This document shows positions 25,562-32,560 of a stretch of DNA of 35,310 nucleotides, piece after piece. Position 1 is the stretch's first letter. Each line of letters opens with the position of its first letter. This stretch comes from DATBGO01 sp050011895. GTDB lineage: Bacteria > Actinomycetota > Actinomycetes > Streptosporangiales > Streptosporangiaceae. The translations under genes were made by a program, and so were the position numbers. Location: positions 1 to 35,310 of the forward strand of contig JBEKIF010000047.1 in the NCBI GenBank assembly GCA_050011895.1, written 5' to 3'. The notes beneath the pieces were generated by a model. The model was not told where the DNA came from. It did not search any database and saw only the letters and a list, made by a program, of their open reading frames with translations.

Positions 25562-26307
25562 TCGGGATGGTGCTTGCGGCAGGCGCCGCCCGGCGGCTCC
25601 GCCCGGAGACCGACCAGCTGCCCAAGACACTGCTCCCGGTGGCGGGCGAGACGACCATACTCGACATTGCGCTGCGCAATCTGTCAGCGGTTGGGCTGAG
25701 CGAGGTCGTCATCGTGGTCGGGCACGCGGCGGACGCTATCGCGGATCGTGCGGCGAGCCTGGAACGCAGCTACCGGATCGCGCTTGAGCTCGTCTACAAC
25801 GACCGTGCGCTTGACTGGAATAACGCCTACTCACTCTGGCTGGCGCGCGAGCATTTCGGTACCGGGGTGCTGCTGGTCAATGGTGACACCGTGCATCCGG
25901 TCAGCGTCGAGAAGACGCTGCTCGCGGCCCGGGTCGCGGCCGGCAAGAGCCAGGCGGACGTCATCCTCGCCGTCGACAACGTCAAACGGCTCGCGGACGA
26001 GGAGATGAAGGTGGTCGTGGACGCACGCGGGCTGCTGGCCAGGATCAACAAGAAACTTGATCCGGCTGGAGCATACGGCGAGTACATCGGCGCGACGCTC
26101 ATCGAGGCTACGGCCGCGACCCCGCTCGCCGCCGCGCTTGAGGCCACCTGGCGGCGGGATCCTGGACTCTATTACGAGGACGGCTACCAGGAACTCGCTG
26201 ACCGGGGCGGCGAGATTGCCGTCGCGCCGATCGGGGCGGTCGACTGGGTAGAAGTTGACGACCACGATGACCTTCGCCGGGCCAGGGAGATCGCGGGCCG
26301 CTGCTAG
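25558..26307 (+). CDS. LicC/IPCT-like sugar- or polyol-phosphate nucleotidyltransferase
   Basis: The 249-residue NTP transferase has MIGMVLAAGAARRLRPET and LPKTLLPVAGETTI (nucleotide loop and Lys), VIVVGHAAD, NDRALDWNNAYSLWLAR, LLVNGDTVHP (metal Asp), and WVEVDDHDDLRRARE at the end. The NNAYSLWLAR wording matches phosphocholine and inositol-1-phosphate cytidylyltransferases rather than hexose enzymes. GTG 25558 overlaps the upstream stop (GTGA), so translation is coupled. Together with the CDP-alcohol transferase two genes downstream, it probably makes the CDP-alcohol that enzyme uses. The substrate may be glycerol-1-phosphate from the intervening dehydrogenase, or inositol phosphate. The stop codon is within the first unit of a 19-bp repeat array. 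Confidence 0.82.
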   Translation: MIGMVLAAGAARRLRPETDQLPKTLLPVAGETTILDIALRNLSAVGLSEVVIVVGHAADAIADRAASLERSYRIALELVYNDRALDWNNAYSLWLAREHFGTGVLLVNGDTVHPVSVEKTLLAARVAAGKSQADVILAVDNVKRLADEEMKVVVDARGLLARINKKLDPAGAYGEYIGATLIEATAATPLAAALEATWRRDPGLYYEDGYQELADRGGEIAVAPIGAVDWVEVDDHDDLRRAREIAGRC

Positions 26308-26530
26308 GTCGACGGGCGGCCGGGTCGACGGGCCGCTGCCAGGTTGACGGGCGGCTGCCAGGTTGACGGGCGGCTGCCAGGTTGACGGGCGGCTGCTAGG
26401 TTGACGGGCGGCGGCCGGGTCGACGGGCCGCTGCCAGGTGGACGGGCCGCTGCCAGGTGGACGGGCCGCTGCTCGTCTCGCGCGCCGCTGCTAATCTCGC
26501 GCGCCGCTGCTAATCTCGCGGGTGGCTGTC
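26289..26530 (+). repeat. 19-bp tandem array (about 12 units) spanning the NTP-transferase stop codon
   Basis: Units keep exact 19-bp spacing over most of the run, e.g. 26342-26360, 26361-26379, 26380-26398, 26399-26417, 26418-26436 and 26437-26455, with consensus GGTTGACGGGCGGCTGCCA. The last three or so units drift to CTCGCGCGCCGCTGCTAAT, which resembles the 3' end of the gene itself. Unit 1 contains the stop TAG (26305-26307). There are no unique spacers, so this is a minisatellite, not CRISPR. It fills most of the 336-bp gap to the next gene; nothing else is seen there except the ribosome site at 26633. Confidence 0.88.
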
Positions 26531-26643
26531 GCGATCGGCTGCCGCCCGGCTGGCCGGGAGCCGCACGCGGTCGCTGACTGCTGACCACTCAGCTCGCCAT
26601 GGCGCAGGCGTTTCGCGTCCTGGCGCCAAGCCGGAGGAAGTTC

Positions 26644-27696
26644 ATGCCGTTGCTGGCCCGGATGCTCGCCGCGCCGCTGGTCATCGATGTCCGGCCCGGT
26701 GCGGTCACCGGCCTCGGCGCGCTGCTGGCCGACCGGCGCATCGCGACCGAGGGACGGGTGGCGGTCGCGGTCGGGCCTGGGCAGGGCGACAGCATCGTGG
26801 CGGAACTCCAGATCGATGCGGCCGAGATCTTCCGCGTCACGGATGGCACCCATGACAGTGCCGTCTCGCTGGGCAAGCAGCTACGGTCCGGGGCCTACGA
26901 GGCGGTGGCGGGCATCGGCGGTGGCCGGACCATCGACGTGACCAAGTTCGCCGCGCACATGGCCGGCATCCCGATGGTCGCGGTCGCGACCAGTCTCTCG
27001 CATGACGGCATCGCCTCGCCGGTCAGCTCGCTGGAGCATGAGTCGGGGAAGGGGTCCTACGGGGTCGTGTCCCCGGTGGCGATCGTGGTGGACCTGGACC
27101 GGGTACGGTGCGCGCCTGATCCGCTAGCCACGGCCGGGATCGGCGAGGTGGCGAGCAACCTGTCGGCGATCGCCGACTGGGAACTCGCGGCCGCCGACAC
27201 CGGCGAGCCAGTGGATGGGCTTGCCGTTGCCATGTCCAGGACAGCGGCGCAGGCGGTGCTGCACCAGCCTGGCCTGGCTCGCTCTGATGAGTTTCTCACC
27301 GTGCTCGCCGAGGCGCTGATTCTGTCCGGGATGGCGATGGTCGTCGCGGGTTCTAGCCGCCCGTGCAGCGGCGGTGATCACGAGATCACGCACGCGATCG
27401 ATCAGCTCTATCCGGGCACCGCCAGTCACGGCGAGCTCGCCGGGGTGGGCGCCCTCTTCTGCGCATACCTGCGGGACGACCATGGGCAGGCGGCGGTGCT
27501 CGCCGCCTGTCTCGAGCGGCACGGGCTGCCGCGCAGTTATGCAGACCTGGGCCTGTCACAGGATGAGTTCGCCAAGGCGGTGGCCGTCGCCCCGTCGACC
27601 CGCCCAGGCCGGTACACAATCCTCGAGCGCCTTGCGATGTCCGAGGCGGAGACGGACAAGCGAGTGGAGGAGTATGCCCGGGCCTACGCTGGCTGA
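26644..27696 (+). CDS. Iron-containing alcohol dehydrogenase / glycerol-1-phosphate dehydrogenase-like
   Basis: The 350-residue enzyme resembles the AraM/EgsA group, which reduces dihydroxyacetone phosphate to sn-glycerol-1-phosphate with NAD(P)H. Motifs: cofactor loop GIGGGRTIDVTK (90-101), VATSLSHDGIASPVSSL (114-130), AGIGEVASNLSAIADWELA (164-182), metal-site histidines in GGDHEITHAID (H246/H250) and SHGELAG (H262). At the usual metal-ligand Asp of the 'GxGD' motif the protein has Glu (E168). ATG 26644 follows GGAGG by 6 bases; the in-frame ATG at 26599 lacks a site. It overlaps the CDP-alcohol transferase gene by 23 bp. 3-Dehydroquinate-synthase-like activity is a less likely alternative. 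Confidence 0.8.
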   Translation: MPLLARMLAAPLVIDVRPGAVTGLGALLADRRIATEGRVAVAVGPGQGDSIVAELQIDAAEIFRVTDGTHDSAVSLGKQLRSGAYEAVAGIGGGRTIDVTKFAAHMAGIPMVAVATSLSHDGIASPVSSLEHESGKGSYGVVSPVAIVVDLDRVRCAPDPLATAGIGEVASNLSAIADWELAAADTGEPVDGLAVAMSRTAAQAVLHQPGLARSDEFLTVLAEALILSGMAMVVAGSSRPCSGGDHEITHAIDQLYPGTASHGELAGVGALFCAYLRDDHGQAAVLAACLERHGLPRSYADLGLSQDEFAKAVAVAPSTRPGRYTILERLAMSEAETDKRVEEYARAYAG

Positions 27697-28447
27697 GATC
27701 AGGTCGGCGGGACAGCCGCCTGCGGTTATTGCGCGATTGAACGATGAGCACTGGGCCGGCCGCCTTTACATGCGCAACCTCTCGCCTTTCGCGACCTGGG
27801 TGTTCGCCAGGCTCGGCTGGAGCCCGAACGCAGTCACCGCGCTTTTCATCGTCTGCGGGCTTGCCGCCGGCCTGGTGATCACGTTCGGCGGCCTCGCGAC
27901 TGCCATCGTCGGCGCGCTCCTCATCCAGGGCTACCTGCTGTTCGACTGCTCGGACGGCGAACTGGCCCGGTTCAGCAACCGGACCTCGGCGGCCGGTGTC
28001 TACCTCGACGGGGTCGGGCACTACCTGGGCGAGGCCGCCCTGCTCACCGGGCTCGGCATCCGGGCCCAAGGACACCTCACCGTCTCGGGCGGCTATGTCA
28101 GCGCCGGGCTCGGCGCCGCGCTGCTCGCCATGATCGTCAAGGCAGAAACTGACAATGTGGTGGTCGCCCGGGCCAAGGCCGGGCTGCCCGGCGGCCACGA
28201 CGACAACGCGCTGCAGCCCACATCGTCTGGCCTGGCGGCGGCCCGGCGGCTGGCCAGCGTGCTGCGCGTGCACCGCATCACCCACGCGGTGGAGCTATCA
28301 GTGCTGATCCTGGCCGCCGCGGTGGTTGACGCCAGCCGCGGCGGCCTGCTGGCTACCCGCGTGCTCGTTATCGCGTGCCTCGTGGTGGGCGCCGTCATGG
28401 TCGTCGCGCATCTGGCGGCCATCCTCGCGTCGCGGCGGCTGCGGTGA
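27674..28447 (+). CDS. CDP-alcohol phosphatidyltransferase family membrane enzyme
   Basis: The 257-residue integral membrane protein has about six helices. The family motif lies at about residues 95-120: D-C-S-D-G-E-L-A-R, eight residues, G-V-Y-L-D-G-V-G-H. It fits D-x2-D-G-x2-A-R-x8-G-x3-D-x3-D except that the last Asp is His. Such enzymes move a phospho-alcohol from a CDP-alcohol onto a second alcohol, as in phosphatidylinositol phosphate, cardiolipin and di-inositol phosphate synthesis. ATG 27674 has GGAGG at 27667-27671, inside the dehydrogenase gene, and the gene end overlaps the next by 4 bp (GTGA). Its CDP substrate probably comes from the LicC-like enzyme of the same operon. Confidence 0.85.
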   Translation: MPGPTLAEIRSAGQPPAVIARLNDEHWAGRLYMRNLSPFATWVFARLGWSPNAVTALFIVCGLAAGLVITFGGLATAIVGALLIQGYLLFDCSDGELARFSNRTSAAGVYLDGVGHYLGEAALLTGLGIRAQGHLTVSGGYVSAGLGAALLAMIVKAETDNVVVARAKAGLPGGHDDNALQPTSSGLAAARRLASVLRVHRITHAVELSVLILAAAVVDASRGGLLATRVLVIACLVVGAVMVVAHLAAILASRRLR

Positions 28448-29301
28448 AGCTCTCCTGCGTCATCCTCACGATGGGCAACCGTCCCGCCGAGCTTGACCGG
28501 GCGATCGCCAGCACCGCGGCTTTGCGCGGGGACGGCGTGGACCTGGTCGTGGTCGGCAATGGCGCCGAGGTGCCGCCGGTACCCCGTGGCGTGCGGACCA
28601 TCCGGCTGCCGGAGAACGTGGGCGTCGCGGCTGGCCGGAACGCCGGGGTGGCTGCCTGCACCGGCGAGGTGGTGCTGTTCCTCGACGATGACGGCTGGTA
28701 CCCAGATCCGGGTCTTTCCGACCACATCGCCCGCGCCTTCGCGGCCGATCCCCGGCTAGCGGTGCTGTCGTTCCAGGTCGTCGATCCCGGCGGGGGCGCC
28801 GGCGCTCGATGGCACGTCCCGAGGCTGCGGGCCAGCGACCCGGAGCGGTCGTCTGAGGTGACCACTTTCAGCGGCGGGGCTTGCGCGATCAGGCGCTCGG
28901 CGTACCTGGAAGCAGGAGGCCTGCCCGATGCGTTCTTCTTCGCGCACGAGGAAACCGACCTGGCGTGGCGGCTGATCGGGCTCGGTTACCGGATCGAATA
29001 CGATGCCGGGGCGCGGATGTGCCATCCGCCGCTACCGAACAAGCGGCATGCGGGATTCTACGAAGTGGACGGACGGAACCGGGTGCTGCTGGCCCGCCGG
29101 AACCTGCCCTGGCTGCTGGCCTGGGCTTATCTGCTGGACTGGTTCGCGATCACGGTGCTGAGGGAACGGTCCGCCGCCGCCATCAGGGCATGGCTATCCG
29201 GGTTCGCCAAGGGCTGGCGGATGGATCCGGGACAGCGGCACCCCATGTCAGCCAGGACGGCCTGGCGGATGACCAGGGCCGGACGGCCTCCGGTGATATG
29301 A
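28444..29301 (+). CDS. Family 2 glycosyltransferase
   Basis: The 285-residue GT-A glycosyltransferase starts at GTG 28444 (GTGA overlap). It has SCVILTMGNRPAELDRAI, LPENVGVAAGRNAGVAAC, the DxD-type VLFLDDDGWYPDPGL, FSGGACAIRRSAYLEAGGLP, and the acid/Trp motif HEETDLAWRLIGLGY. It looks rhamnosyltransferase-like (WbbL type), using a nucleotide sugar at the cytoplasmic face. A hydrophobic stretch near 222-240 (LPWLLAWAYLLDWFAITVL) may touch the membrane. It is the last gene of the five-gene operon that starts at 24059. Confidence 0.9.
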   Translation: MKLSCVILTMGNRPAELDRAIASTAALRGDGVDLVVVGNGAEVPPVPRGVRTIRLPENVGVAAGRNAGVAACTGEVVLFLDDDGWYPDPGLSDHIARAFAADPRLAVLSFQVVDPGGGAGARWHVPRLRASDPERSSEVTTFSGGACAIRRSAYLEAGGLPDAFFFAHEETDLAWRLIGLGYRIEYDAGARMCHPPLPNKRHAGFYEVDGRNRVLLARRNLPWLLAWAYLLDWFAITVLRERSAAAIRAWLSGFAKGWRMDPGQRHPMSARTAWRMTRAGRPPVI

Positions 29302-29395
29302 GGCTAAAACCAGGCTGTAACGGATAACCCGGACGGCGCAGGCCCCGCTGGACGCGAGCGGCTAGAATTCGTCCGGTGGATGGTAGCCGATCGCA

Positions 29396-30670
29396 ATGCT
29401 CACACTAAGGGCCGCGCCGCCGGATAAGTCCCGCACGCGCGGCCTAGTCGCATGGGCGTCCACCGTCGCGATTCCGCGGCGCTGGGCGGCGGCCGCGTTC
29501 GCCATCTGCGCCGCCTTTGCCGGCGGGGTCGCCCTGTTCAGCTCGGACGACCTGCACCGGCGCTGGGGACTCGTGGCCTCCTGCGCCTACCTGGCCGCCT
29601 GCCTGGCCGTCCTGGCCTGGCGGTCCCGCGGGATCGATCTCGCGCTGCTGCTGAGCGTCTGCGGCGCCCTGGTCGCGCCGCTGTTCTGGAACGCTGCCAC
29701 CGGACGGCGGCAGCCGGAAGTATCCGTGATCAACCGCTCTGCGCTCCAGCTGGTGCACCACCAGTCGCCCTATCAGAGCGCGGCGTCGCTGGCCGCGGTC
29801 CACGACCCCAACGCCTATAATCCTTATCTGCCCGTTATGTCGTTGTTCGGCATTCCTCGTGCCCTGTTCGGGTCGCACGTGATCACCGATCCACGGATCT
29901 GGTTCGGGCTGGCGTTCCTGATCTTCTTCGGGCTGGCCCTGGCAGTCGCCGGCGCCAGGCATGTGATTCGCTGGACGCTCTTTGTCGCGGCCACCCCGGT
30001 GATCGCGTTCGAACTCGCGGTGGGCGGCACGGATGTGCCCATTCTCGCGCTGATGTGCCTGGGCCTGGCGCTGCTGTGGCGGCAGCCCCGGTATGTCCTG
30101 GCCGGGATAGCGCTCGGTGTCGCCTCAGCGGCCAAGGCCACCGCATGGCCAGCGGTGCTCGTCGCCGTGGTGCTACTCGGGGTCCGTGATGGCCGCAGGC
30201 CGATGCTCATCTTCCTCGGCTCCGCGCTGCTTTCCTGCGCGGCGCTGGTCGGCCCGATCGCCGCAATCTGGCCCTCGGCCCTCGCCGAGAACACGATCAT
30301 GTTCCCGCTCGGGCTTGCCCCCATCACGTCAGCGGCGGCGAGCCCGTTGCCTGGGCACCTGATAGCTGAGACCGGTCATACCGGGCATCTGATCGCGGTT
30401 GCCCTGCTGGTGGCGGCCGGTCTCGGGATCGGCGTATCGCTGATCATCAGGCCACCGAGGACCGTTCCCGCCGCGGCCTGGTGGCTCATCATCGGTCTCA
30501 CGCTGATGTTCACCCTGGCCCCGGCCACCAGGTTCGGCTACTTCATCTACCCGGGCGCGCTGCTGCTGTGGCTGCAGGTCTCCCTGCTTGGCCGCCGATG
30601 GTCTGGTACCGAGCCGGGTGACGGCGGCGGATCGCCGGACCGCGCGCTGGTGCTCACCGACTCTGCGTAG
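29396..30670 (+). CDS. GT87-like polyprenyl-phosphate-sugar glycosyltransferase (membrane)
   Basis: The 424-residue polytopic protein has about ten membrane helices. The first outer loop contains SPYQSAASLAAVHDPNAYNPYLPVM, the Tyr/Pro-rich pattern typical of the DUF2029/GT87 family, followed by the AGARHVIRW and GGTDVPILALMCLGLAL helices. GT87 enzymes take sugars from polyprenyl-phosphate donors and act outside the membrane on lipomannan/arabinan-like acceptors. ATG 29396 has only a weak GGTGGATGG upstream. A TAGAAT word at 29362-29367 may be a -10 box, which would separate this gene from the operon upstream. A 7-bp hairpin follows the stop. Confidence 0.75.
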   Translation: MLTLRAAPPDKSRTRGLVAWASTVAIPRRWAAAAFAICAAFAGGVALFSSDDLHRRWGLVASCAYLAACLAVLAWRSRGIDLALLLSVCGALVAPLFWNAATGRRQPEVSVINRSALQLVHHQSPYQSAASLAAVHDPNAYNPYLPVMSLFGIPRALFGSHVITDPRIWFGLAFLIFFGLALAVAGARHVIRWTLFVAATPVIAFELAVGGTDVPILALMCLGLALLWRQPRYVLAGIALGVASAAKATAWPAVLVAVVLLGVRDGRRPMLIFLGSALLSCAALVGPIAAIWPSALAENTIMFPLGLAPITSAAASPLPGHLIAETGHTGHLIAVALLVAAGLGIGVSLIIRPPRTVPAAAWWLIIGLTLMFTLAPATRFGYFIYPGALLLWLQVSLLGRRWSGTEPGDGGGSPDRALVLTDSA

Positions 30671-30672
30671 CC

Positions 30673-30689
30673 GGCCGGACCTTCCGGCC
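30673..30689 (+). terminator. Hairpin terminator between convergent GT87 and LCP genes
   Basis: GGCCGGA-CCT-TCCGGCC is a perfect 7-bp stem with a 3-base loop, starting 2 bp after the TAG stop at 30668-30670. No T-tract follows. Confidence 0.5.
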
Positions 30690-30707
30690 CGATGCGGGCT
30701 AGCCAAG

Positions 30708-30832
30708 GGCTAGCCACCGGGGCTGCCCCGGGCACGCGAAGATTGGCCGCCGGGACTGTCCGCCGGACGCAGGCTTGCCGCCGGGACTGTCCGCCGGACG
30801 CAGGCTAGCCGCCGGGGCTGTCCGGCCCCGCG
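30708..30832 (-). repeat. 31-bp tandem repeat spanning the LCP stop codon
   Basis: Units of 31 bp: 30739-30769 and 30770-30800 are nearly identical, 30708-30738 is more diverged, and the unit from 30801 on is the 3' end of the LCP gene itself with its stop (30805-30807, complement). Each copy holds a GGAC/GTCC mini-hairpin or a variant of it. It lies between two convergent genes. Confidence 0.8.
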
Positions 30833-32355
30833 AATGCACTCTGGTCCTTGCAGATATTGGTGTTGGCGGTGACGCCGCCGTAGGTGCTGCTGAGGTTGTC
30901 GACCGAGGGCGGGGGCGAAGGTTTCGACGGCGCGGAAGCGAGACCGTTGAAGCTGGAGCCGACGATCAGGTCGAGGGTCCCCGGCGTGAGGCCGGTGTCC
31001 TTAGCTATGGTGACGTCGCTGAGCTGTGCCTTCAGCGTGCGCGCTGCGGGCAGGTCTGCAGCGGATGCGTACTCGATGACGGGATCGGTGTAGCCGGTAG
31101 TGCCCGCATCGCCAGTGCTCACGACGTTGAAACCTCGGCCGGTGAGATCGGATCCGGCTTGGCCAGCCAGCCCGCTGATGTCGGTGCCGTTCAGGACGTT
31201 CACGTTGACCTTGGACGGGGTCGTAAGGAGCACCGGAGTCGTGGAGCGCTTCGGCTTCTTGGCCTTCTTCGGCTGGGGCAGCTTGGTATCGTGCGCAATC
31301 GCGTTGAACAAGGCGTCGGCCTGCGGCTGCTCCAGCTGGACCTCGGCCGTCGGATCCCCCGTGTAGGGGACATTGGGAGCGGTCACGAACTGCACCGACT
31401 GGGACGACAGCCCGCGCAGGCTGTCCGCGATCTGGAGCATCGCGGACTGCTGCAGACCGCTATCCGTCTCCATCGCGTCAGCCGCGTCCTTGACGACACT
31501 GAGGATCTTGGTCGGGCTGTTGAGCAGGCCGCTGCGCTCGATGCCCTGCACCAGGGAGGCCATAAGGAGTTGGTCCCGTTGGATCCGTTGCAGGTCGGAG
31601 CCATAGCCGAGGTCCTCGCGGGTGCGCCAGAACGCGAGCGCCTGACGCCCCATGACGTGATGCCTGCCCGCGCTCAGGTGCAGGCCCGACATGACGTCGT
31701 CCACCGCGAAGGGCAGGCAGACGTTCACCCCGCCGATGTCGTCGATGACCTTCTCGAACCCGGTGAAATCGAGCTGGATGAAGTGATCGATATGGATGTT
31801 GGTCACATAATCGACGGTCTTCCAGGTGCAGATCGGGCCGCCGTAGGCGAGCGCCGAGTTGATCCGCTCGACCTCCCCTGGGGCGCCCGCCTGCTGGCCG
31901 GCGGCACCCACTTGCTTGTCGGCCGGGCAGGCCAGCACCGGGACCATGGTGTCCCTCGGGATGCTGACCACGGTCACCCGGTGATGACCGGGAGAAATAT
32001 GCAGCAGCATCAGGGTGTCGGAGCAGTTGCAGCCGACACTGCCGCCGATCGCCGCATTGGCCCCGGCGCGGGTGTCCGAGCCGAGGAGCAGGATATTCTC
32101 CGCGTTGTTGTACTTCGGCGGCTGCTTGCCGAGGCTGGTGGCGTCGATCCGCGTGATGCTGTCCCAGACCGTGCGGTACTTGACGTAGGCCCCGAGTGCT
32201 GCGACGACAAGCACTCCGACGAGCACCGCGGCCATCCAGCCGGTGATCAGCACCCACACCGAGGCCCGGCGACGACTTACCGGACCCCCCTCCGGCCGCC
32301 GTGTCCGACGGGACGGTTTCCTGCCCCCGCTGTCGGACTGGTCGTACCGGCTCAT
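30805..32355 (-). CDS. LytR-CpsA-Psr (LCP) family envelope ligase
   Basis: The 516-residue protein has a basic cytoplasmic tail (1-31), one membrane helix (about 32-57), an extracellular LCP domain (about 82-260) and a C-terminal LytR_C domain (about 405-480; NVNVLNGTDISGLAGQAG). LCP motifs: ILLLGSDTRAG (88-98), SDTLMLLHISP, VSIPRDTMVPV (R134, D135), FTGFEKVIDDIGGVNV and WRTREDLGYGSDLQRIQRDQ. LCP enzymes move lipid-linked wall polymers onto peptidoglycan. C109, C111 and further Cys in the domain could form disulfides. ATG 32355 has GGAGGAG 3 bases upstream; the in-frame start at 32520 has none. It probably attaches the polymer made by the surrounding genes. Confidence 0.93.
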   Translation of the reverse strand: MSRYDQSDSGGRKPSRRTRRPEGGPVSRRRASVWVLITGWMAAVLVGVLVVAALGAYVKYRTVWDSITRIDATSLGKQPPKYNNAENILLLGSDTRAGANAAIGGSVGCNCSDTLMLLHISPGHHRVTVVSIPRDTMVPVLACPADKQVGAAGQQAGAPGEVERINSALAYGGPICTWKTVDYVTNIHIDHFIQLDFTGFEKVIDDIGGVNVCLPFAVDDVMSGLHLSAGRHHVMGRQALAFWRTREDLGYGSDLQRIQRDQLLMASLVQGIERSGLLNSPTKILSVVKDAADAMETDSGLQQSAMLQIADSLRGLSSQSVQFVTAPNVPYTGDPTAEVQLEQPQADALFNAIAHDTKLPQPKKAKKPKRSTTPVLLTTPSKVNVNVLNGTDISGLAGQAGSDLTGRGFNVVSTGDAGTTGYTDPVIEYASAADLPAARTLKAQLSDVTIAKDTGLTPGTLDLIVGSSFNGLASAPSKPSPPPSVDNLSSTYGGVTANTNICKDQSAFAGPDSPGG

Positions 32356-32418
32356 CGCTCCTCCGGGCATGGATCCACGGCGACCGGCACGGGGATCCGG
32401 CAGTTCAGGTTGCGCCCT

Positions 32419-32424
32419 ATAGTA
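32419..32424 (-). promoter_or_regulatory. Candidate -10 box of the LCP gene
   Basis: On the minus strand TACTAT is followed by AGGGCG, about 64 bp before the LCP start codon. The -35 region is not clear. A TGTCT-AA-AGACA inverted repeat lies further up at 32467-32478 in the same divergent region. Confidence 0.3.
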
Positions 32425-32560
32425 CGTGGTCTTAACGGGAGGTTTCCCATCGAGATAGCAAAGATCATGTCTAAAGACAGGCACGCTGCGGAGCTCCAGG
32501 GCCGCGACGCGGGATGGCAAGGACGGCTGCTACTGCCCGGCGGGCCGCGGCCCATCTACA

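Noticed and set aside
26307..26530. CRISPR-like array
   Set aside because: The 19-bp units are adjacent without spacers, and no cas genes are present; it is a tandem minisatellite.
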